From NCBI GenBank assembly GCA_017556885.1, contig JAFYLV010000171.1, positions 1 to 8,846 on the forward strand: a DNA stretch of 8,846 nt. The letters are read 5' to 3'. The position numbers were made by a program, and so were the translations under genes. The notes beneath the pieces were generated by a model that was not told where the DNA came from, searched no databases, and saw only the letters and a program-made list of their open reading frames with translations. Every line of letters begins with the position of its first letter. The stretch's first letter is position 1. This DNA is from Clostridia bacterium. Its GTDB lineage: Bacteria; Bacillota; Clostridia; Oscillospirales; QAMX01. Positions 1 to 6,993 of the stretch are shown here, one piece after another.

Positions 1-583
1 CGGAAGCATCGAGACACCCTCCTGGTTCTCCTTTATCGATCGCTCCGACGACGGCGGTATGACCTGGGAGAAATCCAATTACATCTACACCGGCAAGGCA
101 CAGTCCGATTATATCGAAAAGGCGCATGCGGGAACGCTGCCCGAGGACGCGGCAAAGCCCGACGGCACCATTCAGCCCACCCTTTGGGCAACCACCGATA
201 CGGATATCTATGCCCTATTCCGTTCCAATAGCGGATTTATCATGCGCTCCGAATCCCACGATGGCGGCGAGACCTGGAGCGAGGCCGTACGAACGGTTTA
301 TCCCAATAACAACTCCGGCATTGATGCTGTGCGGCTTTTTGACGGGCGTGTTGCACTTGTCTGCAACCCCATCGGAAAGAACTGGGGCAGCCGTTCCCCG
401 ATCTCTCTGCTTATCTCCGAGGATAACGGAGTTACGTTCCGCCGTGTCTGCGACTTCGACCGCGCGCCCGGTGAATTCTCCTATCCCGCAATTATTCAGA
501 GAACAAACGGCGATCTTTGTATTTCCTACACCTGGTATCGCCGCAGCATCTGTGTGGTAGACGTTGCTCTGTCCGAAATATAA
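1..583 (+). CDS. BNR/Asp-box sialidase-like glycosidase, 3' part
   Basis: This is the C-terminal 193 residues of a protein that begins upstream of the window; the frame is open from base 2 and stops at 581-583. Three Asp-box repeats are visible: SDDGGMTW (bases 44-67), SHDGGETW (254-277) and a degenerate SEDNGVTF (416-439). They are spaced as in the blades of a six-bladed beta-propeller. The stretch with QPTLW, ALFRS, LFDGRVALVCNP and LCISYTW matches the BNR_2 pattern seen in exo-alpha-sialidase-like proteins. The likely role is hydrolysis of a terminal sugar, possibly sialic acid, from a glycan. The N-terminal region, where the catalytic FRIP arginine motif and any signal peptide would lie, is missing, so substrate and location cannot be judged. 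Other BNR_2 members are not true sialidases. hemW follows after 27 nt and could be co-transcribed. Confidence 0.8.
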   Translation, partial: GSIETPSWFSFIDRSDDGGMTWEKSNYIYTGKAQSDYIEKAHAGTLPEDAAKPDGTIQPTLWATTDTDIYALFRSNSGFIMRSESHDGGETWSEAVRTVYPNNNSGIDAVRLFDGRVALVCNPIGKNWGSRSPISLLISEDNGVTFRRVCDFDRAPGEFSYPAIIQRTNGDLCISYTWYRRSICVVDVALSEI

Positions 584-596
584 GCAACCGCGTTTT

Positions 597-603
597 GAAA
601 GGA
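597..603 (+). promoter_or_regulatory. Ribosome binding site deciding the hemW start
   Basis: GAAAGGA lies 7 nt before the ATG at 611. The more conserved-looking ATG at 671 (MGIYVHVPF) has no purine-rich sequence in front of it, so this site favours the upstream start. Confidence 0.6.
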
Positions 604-610
604 TAATTTC

Positions 611-1801
611 ATGTCGTTAAAGCATTTGCAGGTACAGTACATTTCCGGTGCGCACCGACGGCTTCGCCGTATGGGCATCTATGTCCATGTCCCCTTCTGT
701 GCAAAGAAATGTGCCTACTGCGATTTTTATTCCACGACCGATACATCGGCCATGGATGATTATATTAAGGCTCTCGCTGTCGATTTTCGTCGCAGCCGCG
801 CTGACCTTTCCGGTGCCAGCGTGGAAACCGTTTATTTTGGCGGCGGTACTCCCGGCATGCTGGGGCCCAAACGACTTGCATGGCTTCTAAAGAAGCTCCG
901 TCAAAATTTTGATTTCACCGCAGATGCGGAAATTACGCTGGAATCCAATCCCGCGACTTTGTCCTTTGAGGATTATCAAAAGCTTCGCCGTGCGGGCTTT
1001 AACCGCATCTCCTTTGGCGTACAGTCCCTCAACGATTCGGAGCTGAAGCGCCTCGGCCGAATCCATAACTCCAGAGAGGCCGCGCAGGCCGTGCGGGACG
1101 CACGCCGCGCAGGCTTTGAGAATATCAGCATTGATATCATGTTTGGCCTTCCCGGACAGACGGTGGATAGCCTTATGACCACCTTGTCAGATGCCCGGGA
1201 GCTCGCACCCGACCATATCTCCTTCTATGGGCTAAAGATCGAGGAAGGAACACCCTTCCACGATATCAAAGACTCTCTCGATCTGCCGGATGAGGATGAA
1301 TATGCTAAGCTCTACCTTTCCGGCGCGCAGAAGCTTTGTGACATGGGCTATACGCAGTATGAGATCTCCAATTTCGCAAAGGACGGCTTTGCCTGCCGGC
1401 ACAACCTGAAATACTGGAAACTCAATGAATACGTCGGCTTTGGCCCCGCGGCCCACTCCTTCATTAACGCAACGCGCTACGGCCTCACCCGAGATCTGGC
1501 GGGCTATATCAACGCCGTCAAAAACGGTGCGCTCCCCGAACGCAGTGAAGAAGAGCTCATCGAGCCGGAAGCACAGATCCGCGAATACATTATGATGAGT
1601 CTGCGGCTCGCAGACGGAATTAACCGTATGGTCTTCGAGGCAAGATTCGGACAATCCTTTGATAAAGTAGAGGATTTTTTCTCCCGCATTTCCAAAGGCG
1701 TTCTTGCCGAGCGCACCGAATACGGCTGGCGCCTGACGATGAAGGGTTTCCTCATTTCAAACACCATCATCATCAAGCTTCTCGAATATATCGGAAAATA
1801 A
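611..1801 (+). CDS. hemW: HemW-like radical SAM heme chaperone (coproporphyrinogen oxidase-like)
   Basis: A 396-residue radical SAM protein. The 4Fe-4S/SAM motif CAKKCAYC gives Cys30, Cys34 and Cys37, followed by Asp-Phe instead of the extra Cys of true HemN; this marks the HemW branch. Other family motifs in order are YFGGGTP (75-81), ESNPATL (111-117), RISFGVQSLND (132-142), IDIMFGLPGQT (174-184), YEISNFA (250-256) and HNLKYW (264-269). The last fits the HNxxYW motif reported as heme-binding in HemW. HemW proteins are thought to bind heme and pass it to apoproteins rather than oxidise coproporphyrinogen; many are annotated as oxygen-independent coproporphyrinogen III oxidase. The protein is cytoplasmic, with no signal peptide. 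Start 611 has a good ribosome site but adds 20 residues; starting at ATG 671 would give 376 residues, closer to the usual length. A strong terminator follows directly. Confidence 0.9.
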   Translation: MSLKHLQVQYISGAHRRLRRMGIYVHVPFCAKKCAYCDFYSTTDTSAMDDYIKALAVDFRRSRADLSGASVETVYFGGGTPGMLGPKRLAWLLKKLRQNFDFTADAEITLESNPATLSFEDYQKLRRAGFNRISFGVQSLNDSELKRLGRIHNSREAAQAVRDARRAGFENISIDIMFGLPGQTVDSLMTTLSDARELAPDHISFYGLKIEEGTPFHDIKDSLDLPDEDEYAKLYLSGAQKLCDMGYTQYEISNFAKDGFACRHNLKYWKLNEYVGFGPAAHSFINATRYGLTRDLAGYINAVKNGALPERSEEELIEPEAQIREYIMMSLRLADGINRMVFEARFGQSFDKVEDFFSRISKGVLAERTEYGWRLTMKGFLISNTIIIKLLEYIGK

Positions 1802-1805
1802 TTTT

Positions 1806-1848
1806 AGCCCACAGATGCAGTTCGTTTTCGCATCTGTGGGCTTTTTTT
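1806..1848 (+). terminator. Rho-independent terminator after hemW
   Basis: A perfect 13-bp stem (AGCCCACAGATGC at 1806-1818, complement at 1830-1842) encloses an 11-nt loop and runs into seven T (1842-1848). It begins 5 nt after the hemW stop. On the other strand the same hairpin directly follows the carboxypeptidase stop at 1847, but only a mixed AAAATTATTTT tract comes after it, so minus-strand termination should be weaker. Confidence 0.93.
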
Positions 1849-2725
1849 AACGTTTTACTGTGACTATAAATCCGCCACGATTATCGGATGATAACGTATA
1901 TTCCCCGAATTTCGGAACAAAGATCGCATCACTTTCACAGTACCACAGTTCATATTCTCCAAAATATAAATGTTCACCGTCCACACGGTATCCCTGCAGA
2001 AAGTCAAGATACTCCTCAAGAACCAGTCCCTTTATCCCCATAATCTCCGCATGAGGAACTCCGACATATCGGAAATGCCAGGATTCCGCAGCGATCCCGG
2101 TTATATTCTCCTTGCCCGCGGGATAACGAAGGATATAGCCGTAGCGGGCACAGTTCTCATAGATCCACAGGCGGTCACCATCGGGTGTGAAATCCGCAGA
2201 CGTGCTCCGATCCGCATGCCATACGGCCAGATCGACCGCAAGCCCCGTGTGATGCTCACTGCCTCCGGGGCGGGCGATATATGCATTTGCGTATGCTTCC
2301 CCATGCGTTTCAACCGCGCGGTTATACAGCGACTCCTGCATCTCTCTGTCACGCCATGCCGCAACAACATTGACGCTTCGGTCTCCGGTCGTCTCCGAAT
2401 AATCAGAGAGCATGGCATTTAACGCCGTCAGCGCCTCCGGCTGAAGCTGCAGATCCGCCGCACGAAGGCTATAGCAGGCCGGCTTGTTGCCGTATATTTG
2501 GATGAGCTGCGCATCCGGAAAACTCCACCCATGCCCGTTGGACACCAAAACCAGTGATCCCGCCCCGGATTCCGCCTCAACTGCGATACATTCATTTAGA
2601 GGAACATCCGAGATGGACAGCGATGCGCCGACCGAGTGATCCGGTTCCGGAGCCTTACCGCCACAACCGGAAAAGAGCAAAAAGGCCATAAGACAGGCCG
2701 TTAAACCAAAGTGAATACGATGCAT
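1847..2725 (-). CDS. VanY-like D-alanyl-D-alanine carboxypeptidase, lipoprotein (peptidase M15B)
   Basis: A 292-residue exported zinc peptidase expected to remove the terminal D-Ala from peptidoglycan stem peptides outside the membrane. The N-terminus is a lipoprotein signal: MHRIH, a hydrophobic stretch, then lipobox FSGC with Cys21 as the lipidated residue. The M15B signature is complete: WRDREMQ (124-130), SEHHTGLAVD with zinc ligands His158 and Asp165, and ESWHFRYVG with catalytic Glu214 and zinc ligand His217. About 50 residues follow the catalytic core, rich in aromatic and beta-type sequence (LYFGEYELWY), of unknown role. The start is ATG 2725, with GGGGGAG 7 nt upstream; a TTG at 2758 would put 11 extra residues before the signal peptide and is less likely. 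It is the last gene of the minus-strand run behind a two-component system, which suggests that system may regulate it. No vanH, vanA or vanX is present. Confidence 0.9.
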   Translation of the reverse strand: MHRIHFGLTACLMAFLLFSGCGGKAPEPDHSVGASLSISDVPLNECIAVEAESGAGSLVLVSNGHGWSFPDAQLIQIYGNKPACYSLRAADLQLQPEALTALNAMLSDYSETTGDRSVNVVAAWRDREMQESLYNRAVETHGEAYANAYIARPGGSEHHTGLAVDLAVWHADRSTSADFTPDGDRLWIYENCARYGYILRYPAGKENITGIAAESWHFRYVGVPHAEIMGIKGLVLEEYLDFLQGYRVDGEHLYFGEYELWYCESDAIFVPKFGEYTLSSDNRGGFIVTVKR

Positions 2726-2745
2726 ATCCGCACTCCCCCACAAAA

Positions 2746-2774
2746 CAAACTGCAGCAATCATAACCGCAGTTTG
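2746..2774 (-). repeat. Inverted repeat in the leader of the carboxypeptidase gene
   Basis: An 8-bp perfect inverted repeat (CAAACTGC at 2746-2753, GCAGTTTG at 2767-2774) with a 13-nt loop. In minus-strand RNA the 3' arm is followed by GTTTTGTG, an impure U-run, so it could be a weak terminator or attenuator between the 240-residue gene and the carboxypeptidase gene, or an operator. The structure is visible; the role is a guess. Confidence 0.4.
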
Positions 2775-2785
2775 AATCACAACGG

Positions 2786-2812
2786 AGTATAATATGCATC
2801 ATTTTGCCTCAA
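2786..2812 (-). promoter_or_regulatory. Possible weak promoter for the carboxypeptidase gene
   Basis: On the minus strand TTGAGG (2812-2807) and TATACT (2791-2786) are 15 bp apart. The -10 element is good, the -35 fair and the spacer short. It straddles the end of the upstream gene and would give a leader containing the 2746-2774 inverted repeat. Confidence 0.25.
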
Positions 2813-3521
2813 GTGCGAGCTCCGATTGCGGCCACAGCCAGAGACGTTGCTCTCCGACACGGACCAGATAATCCGCCGATGAGACCCAGTCGGAAACCGT
2901 CATGGTCACGGCGGTGGAATTTTTGGAGACCAGCACTTCCGTCTGTGATATCTGCATACCGAGACGCCCGAAGAATTCCCGGCCGAGCTCCAAAACATCC
3001 GATGATTCGGGTAATGCGGGGCTTTCCTTGTGGTTTTCGTTAACAGCGTTTTTTTCTACATGGATCGCAAGCATCAGTCCGGTCTCATCGTCGATGATTC
3101 CCTCAATTTCCGTACCGCTCACATCGGTCATCGCCGTATACCAAAGCACCGCGTTTTTCTGACCGGTGATATACAGGCGTGCCTCAGACATGAAGGAGGT
3201 AACGGATGACGGAGTGAATGTAAAGCCTGCAATATCGGCACAGACCCCAAATTCGGCCTCAGAGCGCAGGCGGACATCCTCTTCGGATAAATGACGGCCG
3301 TTATACAACGTCACGTAATCTCCGCAGATCAGCATACATTTTTCAGACAGGGACAGATCTGAACTGTCGCTGATGGTAAGAGGTTCATTTTCCCATACGG
3401 TGCGCTCTTCGGCAGCCTGCAGCGCAAGCATTGTAACGGACGGCACCGCAAAGGCAAGGCCAATCATTAAAAGACCGCATAACATGGCGATCAGAGTGGT
3501 CACAAATAAAGTCCGTTTCAT
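2799..3521 (-). CDS. Membrane-anchored protein of unknown function, coupled to the sensor kinase
   Basis: I do not recognise this 240-residue protein. It starts with MKRT and one hydrophobic segment (about residues 5-36) that serves as an uncleaved anchor or signal peptide, so residues 40-240 should lie outside the membrane. The rest is mixed alpha/beta: a variable part to about 100, a central part with ARLYITGQKNAVLWY (114-128) and EIEGIIDDETGLMLAIHVE (138-156), a polar linker (157-175) and a C-terminal part ending in WLWPQSELALEAK. The IDDETG turn after a Trp-containing strand recalls PepSY/YpeB-like or YycI-like extracytoplasmic domains, but this is a weak resemblance only. Its ATG overlaps the kinase TGA (ATGA, 3518-3521) and GGAGGG lies 12 nt upstream, so translation is probably coupled to the kinase. 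A role as accessory sensor or modulator of the kinase is an inference from position. Confidence 0.8.
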   Translation of the reverse strand: MKRTLFVTTLIAMLCGLLMIGLAFAVPSVTMLALQAAEERTVWENEPLTISDSSDLSLSEKCMLICGDYVTLYNGRHLSEEDVRLRSEAEFGVCADIAGFTFTPSSVTSFMSEARLYITGQKNAVLWYTAMTDVSGTEIEGIIDDETGLMLAIHVEKNAVNENHKESPALPESSDVLELGREFFGRLGMQISQTEVLVSKNSTAVTMTVSDWVSSADYLVRVGEQRLWLWPQSELALEAK

Positions 3522-4927
3522 ATGCCGCGCCCACCCTCCCTTGGAATGATGACCGTGACCTCACAGCCCTTTCCTTCCTCACTACTGACGGTAAGCTCGC
3601 CTCCGTGAACCGCAGCGATCCGGGCACAAAGCGCAAGGCCGATGCCGGCACCGCCATGCGCACGCGCACGGGATTTATCCACACGATAGAAAACCTCCGT
3701 AACGCGGGAAAGTACCTCCGTTGGTATTCCGATACCCGTATCGGATACCGTAAACCGGCAGATGCCGTTCTCCTCTACCGCAGTCATCCAGATACTGCCG
3801 CCGGGATCGGTCGCCTTCCTTGCGTTATCCGCAAGGTTTAAAAGCAGAGATTTGATCAGATCGGGTTCAAAGTACCCCTCTCCCTCGCCTCTGCATTCCA
3901 GAAGAATATTATTTTTTCGGGCAACCGGCGCAAGCGAAGCATGGATATCCTTCATAAATGCCGGAAGAGAAATCCGTTGTCTGCCAATATCCTCGTGGCC
4001 GGCAACAAGCAGCTCCAGAAGCTTCACCGCAAGACTTTCCAGCCGTCTGCCCTCGCTATATATAAAATTGGCAGCCATACGGTTGTCTTTATCCGATAAA
4101 CCGCCGCTTCGCAGGAGATCCGAATAGCCAATGATCGACGTCATCGGTGTCTTCAGCTCATGGGCAAATGCAGCCATAAAGGATTCCTGCCGTTCGACAG
4201 ATTCCTCAAGATCGCGGATCTGTGCCTCGATGCGTTCCGCCATAAGATTAAAATCGGCAGCAAGCTGACCGACCTCGTCTCTGCTGGTGACAGGGGCACG
4301 GGAATTAAGCTCGCCGGCCGCAATGCGCCGTGACGCATCGGAAAGCTGCGAGAGCGGACGGGATATAAACCAGCCAAGTATAAAGGAAACCGCTGCACCG
4401 ACTGCCAAAACGATGAGAAACACTCTGCGGAATGTTGTAAGCATCGCGTTCTTCATGGCGTACGGACTGCTGATATCAAAAAGGACCTCCAGCGAATAAC
4501 TGTTCTCCGCTGCGATAAGCATGCCGGAGATCTGCAGTGATGCAGTCCCCTCCGGTGTATAGACGGTTTGCAGGCAGCGCTTTCCAAGGGTGGGGGTAAC
4601 TGCGGCGAACGCCACATCTGCAACGCTGTCGTATACACATCTGTCGTTCTGCATCAGTCGGATCGCCTGCCAGCTTCGCATCTCTCGTTCATCCAGCTGA
4701 CGCAAGGTAACGACCGCAAGCTCCTCAAATCCGAGTGCCGAAACCGCCTGTACGGCATCCAGCGTGTATAGGATCATGGAATAAGCATCTCCTGCAGTTT
4801 GCCTTCGCTCCGAAACCGCACTTTTGAAGGAAAGAGCGATCAGTAGACTTGCGCCGAAGGAAAAGGCGAAGGCCAGCAGCAGCAGAACGCACAAAACGAT
4901 TTTTGCACGGAAACGCAAGACCTTCAC
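3518..4927 (-). CDS. Membrane sensor histidine kinase (HAMP, HisKA, HATPase_c)
   Basis: A full-length sensor kinase of 469 residues. Two membrane segments (about 9-33 and 167-189) enclose an extracytoplasmic sensor of roughly 130 residues with no domain I can name. HAMP follows (about 188-234, with RPLSQLSDASRRIAAGEL and DEVGQLAADFN). The HisKA phosphorylation site is FAHELKTPMTS with His256. ATPase motifs are N-box NLADNA (364-369), G1 DTGIGIP (396-402), F-box FYRVDKS (413-419) and G2 GGAGIGL (425-431). All catalytic residues are present. It should phosphorylate the response regulator encoded 19 nt upstream in the same transcript. The longest start is GTG 4927, but AGGGGG sits directly against it; the same AGGGGG is 8 nt before an in-frame TTG at 4918 (protein starting LRFRAKIVL), which may be the real start. 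The order regulator-kinase resembles envelope-stress and VanRS-type systems. Confidence 0.95.
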   Translation of the reverse strand: MKVLRFRAKIVLCVLLLLAFAFSFGASLLIALSFKSAVSERRQTAGDAYSMILYTLDAVQAVSALGFEELAVVTLRQLDEREMRSWQAIRLMQNDRCVYDSVADVAFAAVTPTLGKRCLQTVYTPEGTASLQISGMLIAAENSYSLEVLFDISSPYAMKNAMLTTFRRVFLIVLAVGAAVSFILGWFISRPLSQLSDASRRIAAGELNSRAPVTSRDEVGQLAADFNLMAERIEAQIRDLEESVERQESFMAAFAHELKTPMTSIIGYSDLLRSGGLSDKDNRMAANFIYSEGRRLESLAVKLLELLVAGHEDIGRQRISLPAFMKDIHASLAPVARKNNILLECRGEGEGYFEPDLIKSLLLNLADNARKATDPGGSIWMTAVEENGICRFTVSDTGIGIPTEVLSRVTEVFYRVDKSRARAHGGAGIGLALCARIAAVHGGELTVSSEEGKGCEVTVIIPREGGRGI

Positions 4928-4946
4928 CCCCTAAATGTCAATATGA

Positions 4947-5600
4947 TCAAATCTCCAGCCGGTAGCCGACCTTGTAAACGGGAACCAGCACCTTGTCCCA
5001 ACCGACCTTACGCCGCATGCGCTGCACGTGCAGATCCACCGTCCGGCTGTCCCCCATCCAGCTGCCGCCCCACACGCGCTCGTAGATCGTCTCTCTGTAC
5101 AGAGCCGTGTTGGGATTCCTAGCAAAGAGAAGCAACAGTTCATACTCCTTGTTTGTCAGGGAAATATCCGTATCTCCGCGCTTCACGGTCATGGAGCGCG
5201 TATTGATACAGAGCCCGCCAATATTGAACTCCTCCGCAAGCTTATTGGTTCGGCGCAGAACCACTTCCACACGCGCAAGCAGCTCCGTCACGTCAAAGGG
5301 CTTGCAGATATAGTCCTCGGCACCCATGTGAAGTCCTTTCACACGGTCAGCAATAGAAGTCCGTGCCGTAATAAATATCACCGGAATCTCCAGTGGCCGG
5401 ATATATTCCATCAGTTCAAAGCCATCGGCACCGGGAAGCATCACATCCAGCAGCACGAGATCAAAGCGCGCTTCCTCCAGGCGATCCGCAGCAGCAAGTC
5501 CGTCATTTATGATCTCACAAAAATATCCTGCCCTCCTCAGGGTCATGGAAATGAGCTGCGCGATCGCCTTTTCATCTTCAATCACAAGAATACGGATCAA
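4947..5600 (-). CDS. OmpR/PhoB-family response regulator
   Basis: A 217-residue DNA-binding response regulator. The receiver domain (1-115) has acidic pair Glu8-Asp9, phospho-acceptor Asp52 in LLDVMLPGADG, Thr79 and Lys100 in CKPFD. The C-terminal winged helix (about 125-217) has LTNKEYELLLLFARNPN, RVWGG, RTVDLHVQRMRRK and VYKVGYRLEI, typical of OmpR/PhoB. I chose TTG 5600 because it begins exactly where the family normally does (LIRILVIEDE) and AAGGGAAG lies 9 nt upstream. In-frame starts at ATG 5660 or further upstream would add 20 or more unconserved residues, lack a clear ribosome site, and in the longest case overlap the oxidoreductase stop. It is the partner of the kinase downstream and may control the membrane protein and carboxypeptidase in the same run. 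Confidence 0.93.
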   Translation of the reverse strand: MIRILVIEDEKAIAQLISMTLRRAGYFCEIINDGLAAADRLEEARFDLVLLDVMLPGADGFELMEYIRPLEIPVIFITARTSIADRVKGLHMGAEDYICKPFDVTELLARVEVVLRRTNKLAEEFNIGGLCINTRSMTVKRGDTDISLTNKEYELLLLFARNPNTALYRETIYERVWGGSWMGDSRTVDLHVQRMRRKVGWDKVLVPVYKVGYRLEI

Positions 5601-5620
5601 ATTGGTACACTTCCCTTCGT

Positions 5621-5664
5621 CGGATGTTATCTCAACGATAAGGATACATCCGTTTTGCATCCGT
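5621..5664 (-). promoter_or_regulatory. Direct repeats and hairpin just upstream of the response regulator
   Basis: On the minus strand ACGGATG occurs twice with an 11-bp period (plus-strand CATCCGT at 5658-5664 and 5647-5653), and an inverted copy lies at 5621-5626. In RNA the second copy pairs with the inverted one: CGGATG/CATCCG, a 5-nt bulge, TTATC/GATAA and a 5-nt loop. The stem ends directly before the ribosome site and there is no U-run, so it is not a terminator. Seven-base repeats one helical turn apart are typical of OmpR-family binding sites, which suggests autoregulation. No convincing -35/-10 pair is visible in this 70-nt gap. Confidence 0.35.
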
Positions 5665-5670
5665 GCGGCA

Positions 5671-6921
5671 TCATACCCACAGATCCGCGCCCTCAGAGGT
5701 GAGCATTTGCCGAACGGACAGATAATCCACATCGCGGACAGAACCGGATTGATGGATAGCCATAGCGGCGCAAAGGCCGGCTGCAGAACCGGTCATCGCG
5801 CAAACCGGCATCACGCGCGCACTGGACAGAGCGAGCTGATCGGCGGAAATACACCGGCCTGCCATCAGCAGATTATCGCCATCCGCCGCGACAAGGCATT
5901 CCATCGGGATCTGGTAGCGCGGTACATAACGTTCCTCCTTCGGGAGGATATAGGTGCGGCCGTCATCCCGCGGGTCGTGCCCATCCAGCGGATAATCTCC
6001 GTAGGCAACGGCGGTATCAAAGGTCTTTCCTTCCCGAAGTTCTTCTACGGTCAGTACATGATCGCCGCGAATACGAACCCCTTCACGGATGCCGATAATG
6101 GGCGACATACCGTCAAAATTCCACGGTCTTCCCTCGGCGCGGCGGTGATATTCCATGACGGCCATGGCACGTCGGCGTGCCTCAATCTCCGCATCCGTCA
6201 AAGAAGCGGTGACGGTGGAGTCAAACCGGGGAACCTTCAGCTTAATGGCATGGCTTCCCGGCCCGTCGGGCCAAACGGTCGTCATCGGAAGATCTGCCGC
6301 GGTTTCATAGCGTTTTGAATCGGGATATACCGCAATCAGATCTTCTTGCGCAACCTCGCGAACAAAATACATCTCCGACATCGGAAGCTGCGCGCCGTGC
6401 GTATCCCCCTTCATCGTTCGGAATCCCGCATAACGGGCAGCACAACCATCACCGGTACAGTCAATCAACACCTGCGCCGACAAGGCCTCCATACCGGAGG
6501 CACCGCAAAGCACAACCTCGGATATATGCCCATCATTAACAATAACGTCCGCAAGTCTCGAGTGCAGAAGAAGCTTTACCCCGGCATCCAGCGCCAGTTC
6601 CTGCAGAATAATCTCCAGATAATGATGGTTAAACACCCGTTCTTTCCCCGGAACGTAGGGTACGATGGCGCGCAACTGCTCAAGTTTTGCAAGACAGTCA
6701 TCAAAAAATCGTCCCCGCCCCATTGTATCACCGGAAAAGTTACCGACACCGCCGGATGTCGCATTACCGCCAAGCATACCAAAGCGTTCAACGAGAATCA
6801 CCTTTACGCCTTTTCGGGCTGCAGTGACGGCGGCCGCAACACCGGCAATTCCGCCGCCAAGCACACAGATATCCGCCTCGTATCGCAATGGGATTTTTCT
6901 GGAATATGCGATCTCTTTCAT
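5671..6921 (-). CDS. FAD-dependent oxidoreductase (FAD_oxidored, PF12831 type)
   Basis: A 416-residue flavoprotein. The N-terminal dinucleotide fold is clear: ADICVLGGGIAGVAAA gives GxGxxG at Gly22/24/27, with Glu45 (LVERF) to bind the adenosine ribose. MLGGNATSGGVGNFSG (49-64), IDCTGDG (153-159) and the C-terminal MAGRCISA (353-360) with SSARVMPVCAMTGSAAG (366-382) are hallmarks of this family. Members are often found with glycoside hydrolases and sulfatases, but their substrates are mostly unknown; none can be assigned here. There is no signal peptide, so it is cytoplasmic. Start ATG 6921 has GAGG about 8 nt upstream and begins with the expected short leader; a TTG at 6999 would lie upstream of the promoter -10 and is rejected. 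It is divergent from the sulfatase and 70 nt before the response regulator with no terminator between, so it may head that transcript. Confidence 0.88.
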   Translation of the reverse strand: MKEIAYSRKIPLRYEADICVLGGGIAGVAAAVTAARKGVKVILVERFGMLGGNATSGGVGNFSGDTMGRGRFFDDCLAKLEQLRAIVPYVPGKERVFNHHYLEIILQELALDAGVKLLLHSRLADVIVNDGHISEVVLCGASGMEALSAQVLIDCTGDGCAARYAGFRTMKGDTHGAQLPMSEMYFVREVAQEDLIAVYPDSKRYETAADLPMTTVWPDGPGSHAIKLKVPRFDSTVTASLTDAEIEARRRAMAVMEYHRRAEGRPWNFDGMSPIIGIREGVRIRGDHVLTVEELREGKTFDTAVAYGDYPLDGHDPRDDGRTYILPKEERYVPRYQIPMECLVAADGDNLLMAGRCISADQLALSSARVMPVCAMTGSAAGLCAAMAIHQSGSVRDVDYLSVRQMLTSEGADLWV

Positions 6922-6952
6922 CGCCTTTACCTCACATCTTAAATATGCACAT

Positions 6953-6981
6953 AGTATAACACGAAAATAGATGCCACACAA
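6953..6981 (-). promoter_or_regulatory. Sigma-A-type promoter for the FAD oxidoreductase gene
   Basis: TTGTGT (6981-6976) and TATACT (6958-6953) on the minus strand are separated by 17 bp, about 30 nt before the ATG at 6921. The -10 differs from consensus at one base; the -35 matches at TTG. It may also serve the downstream regulator-kinase run. Confidence 0.6.
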
Positions 6982-6993
6982 TCTACGAATTAT

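Noticed and set aside
611..1801. Assignment as true oxygen-independent coproporphyrinogen III oxidase (HemN)
   Set aside because: The residue after CxxxCxxC-Asp is Phe rather than the extra Cys of HemN, and the HNxxYW motif is present; both favour HemW.
1806..1848. The hemW terminator as a fully bidirectional terminator
   Set aside because: The minus-strand 3' side has only a mixed AAAATTATTTT tract, not a clean U-run, so strong termination of the carboxypeptidase transcript is not supported.
2788..2793. A plus-strand TATAAT that could start an antisense RNA into the 240-residue gene
   Set aside because: It overlaps the self-complementary minus-strand TATACT, and I see no -35 element at a suitable distance on the plus strand.
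1847..5600. A vancomycin-resistance (van) cluster
   Set aside because: A VanRS-like pair and a VanY-like enzyme alone are not enough; no D-Ala-D-Lac/D-Ser ligase, VanH or VanX is encoded in the window.
5028..6318. Long plus-strand open frames (5028-5702 and 5509-6318) opposite the regulator and FAD enzyme
   Set aside because: Both are antisense to genes with complete catalytic motifs, and their translations show no recognisable domain and no good ribosome site.
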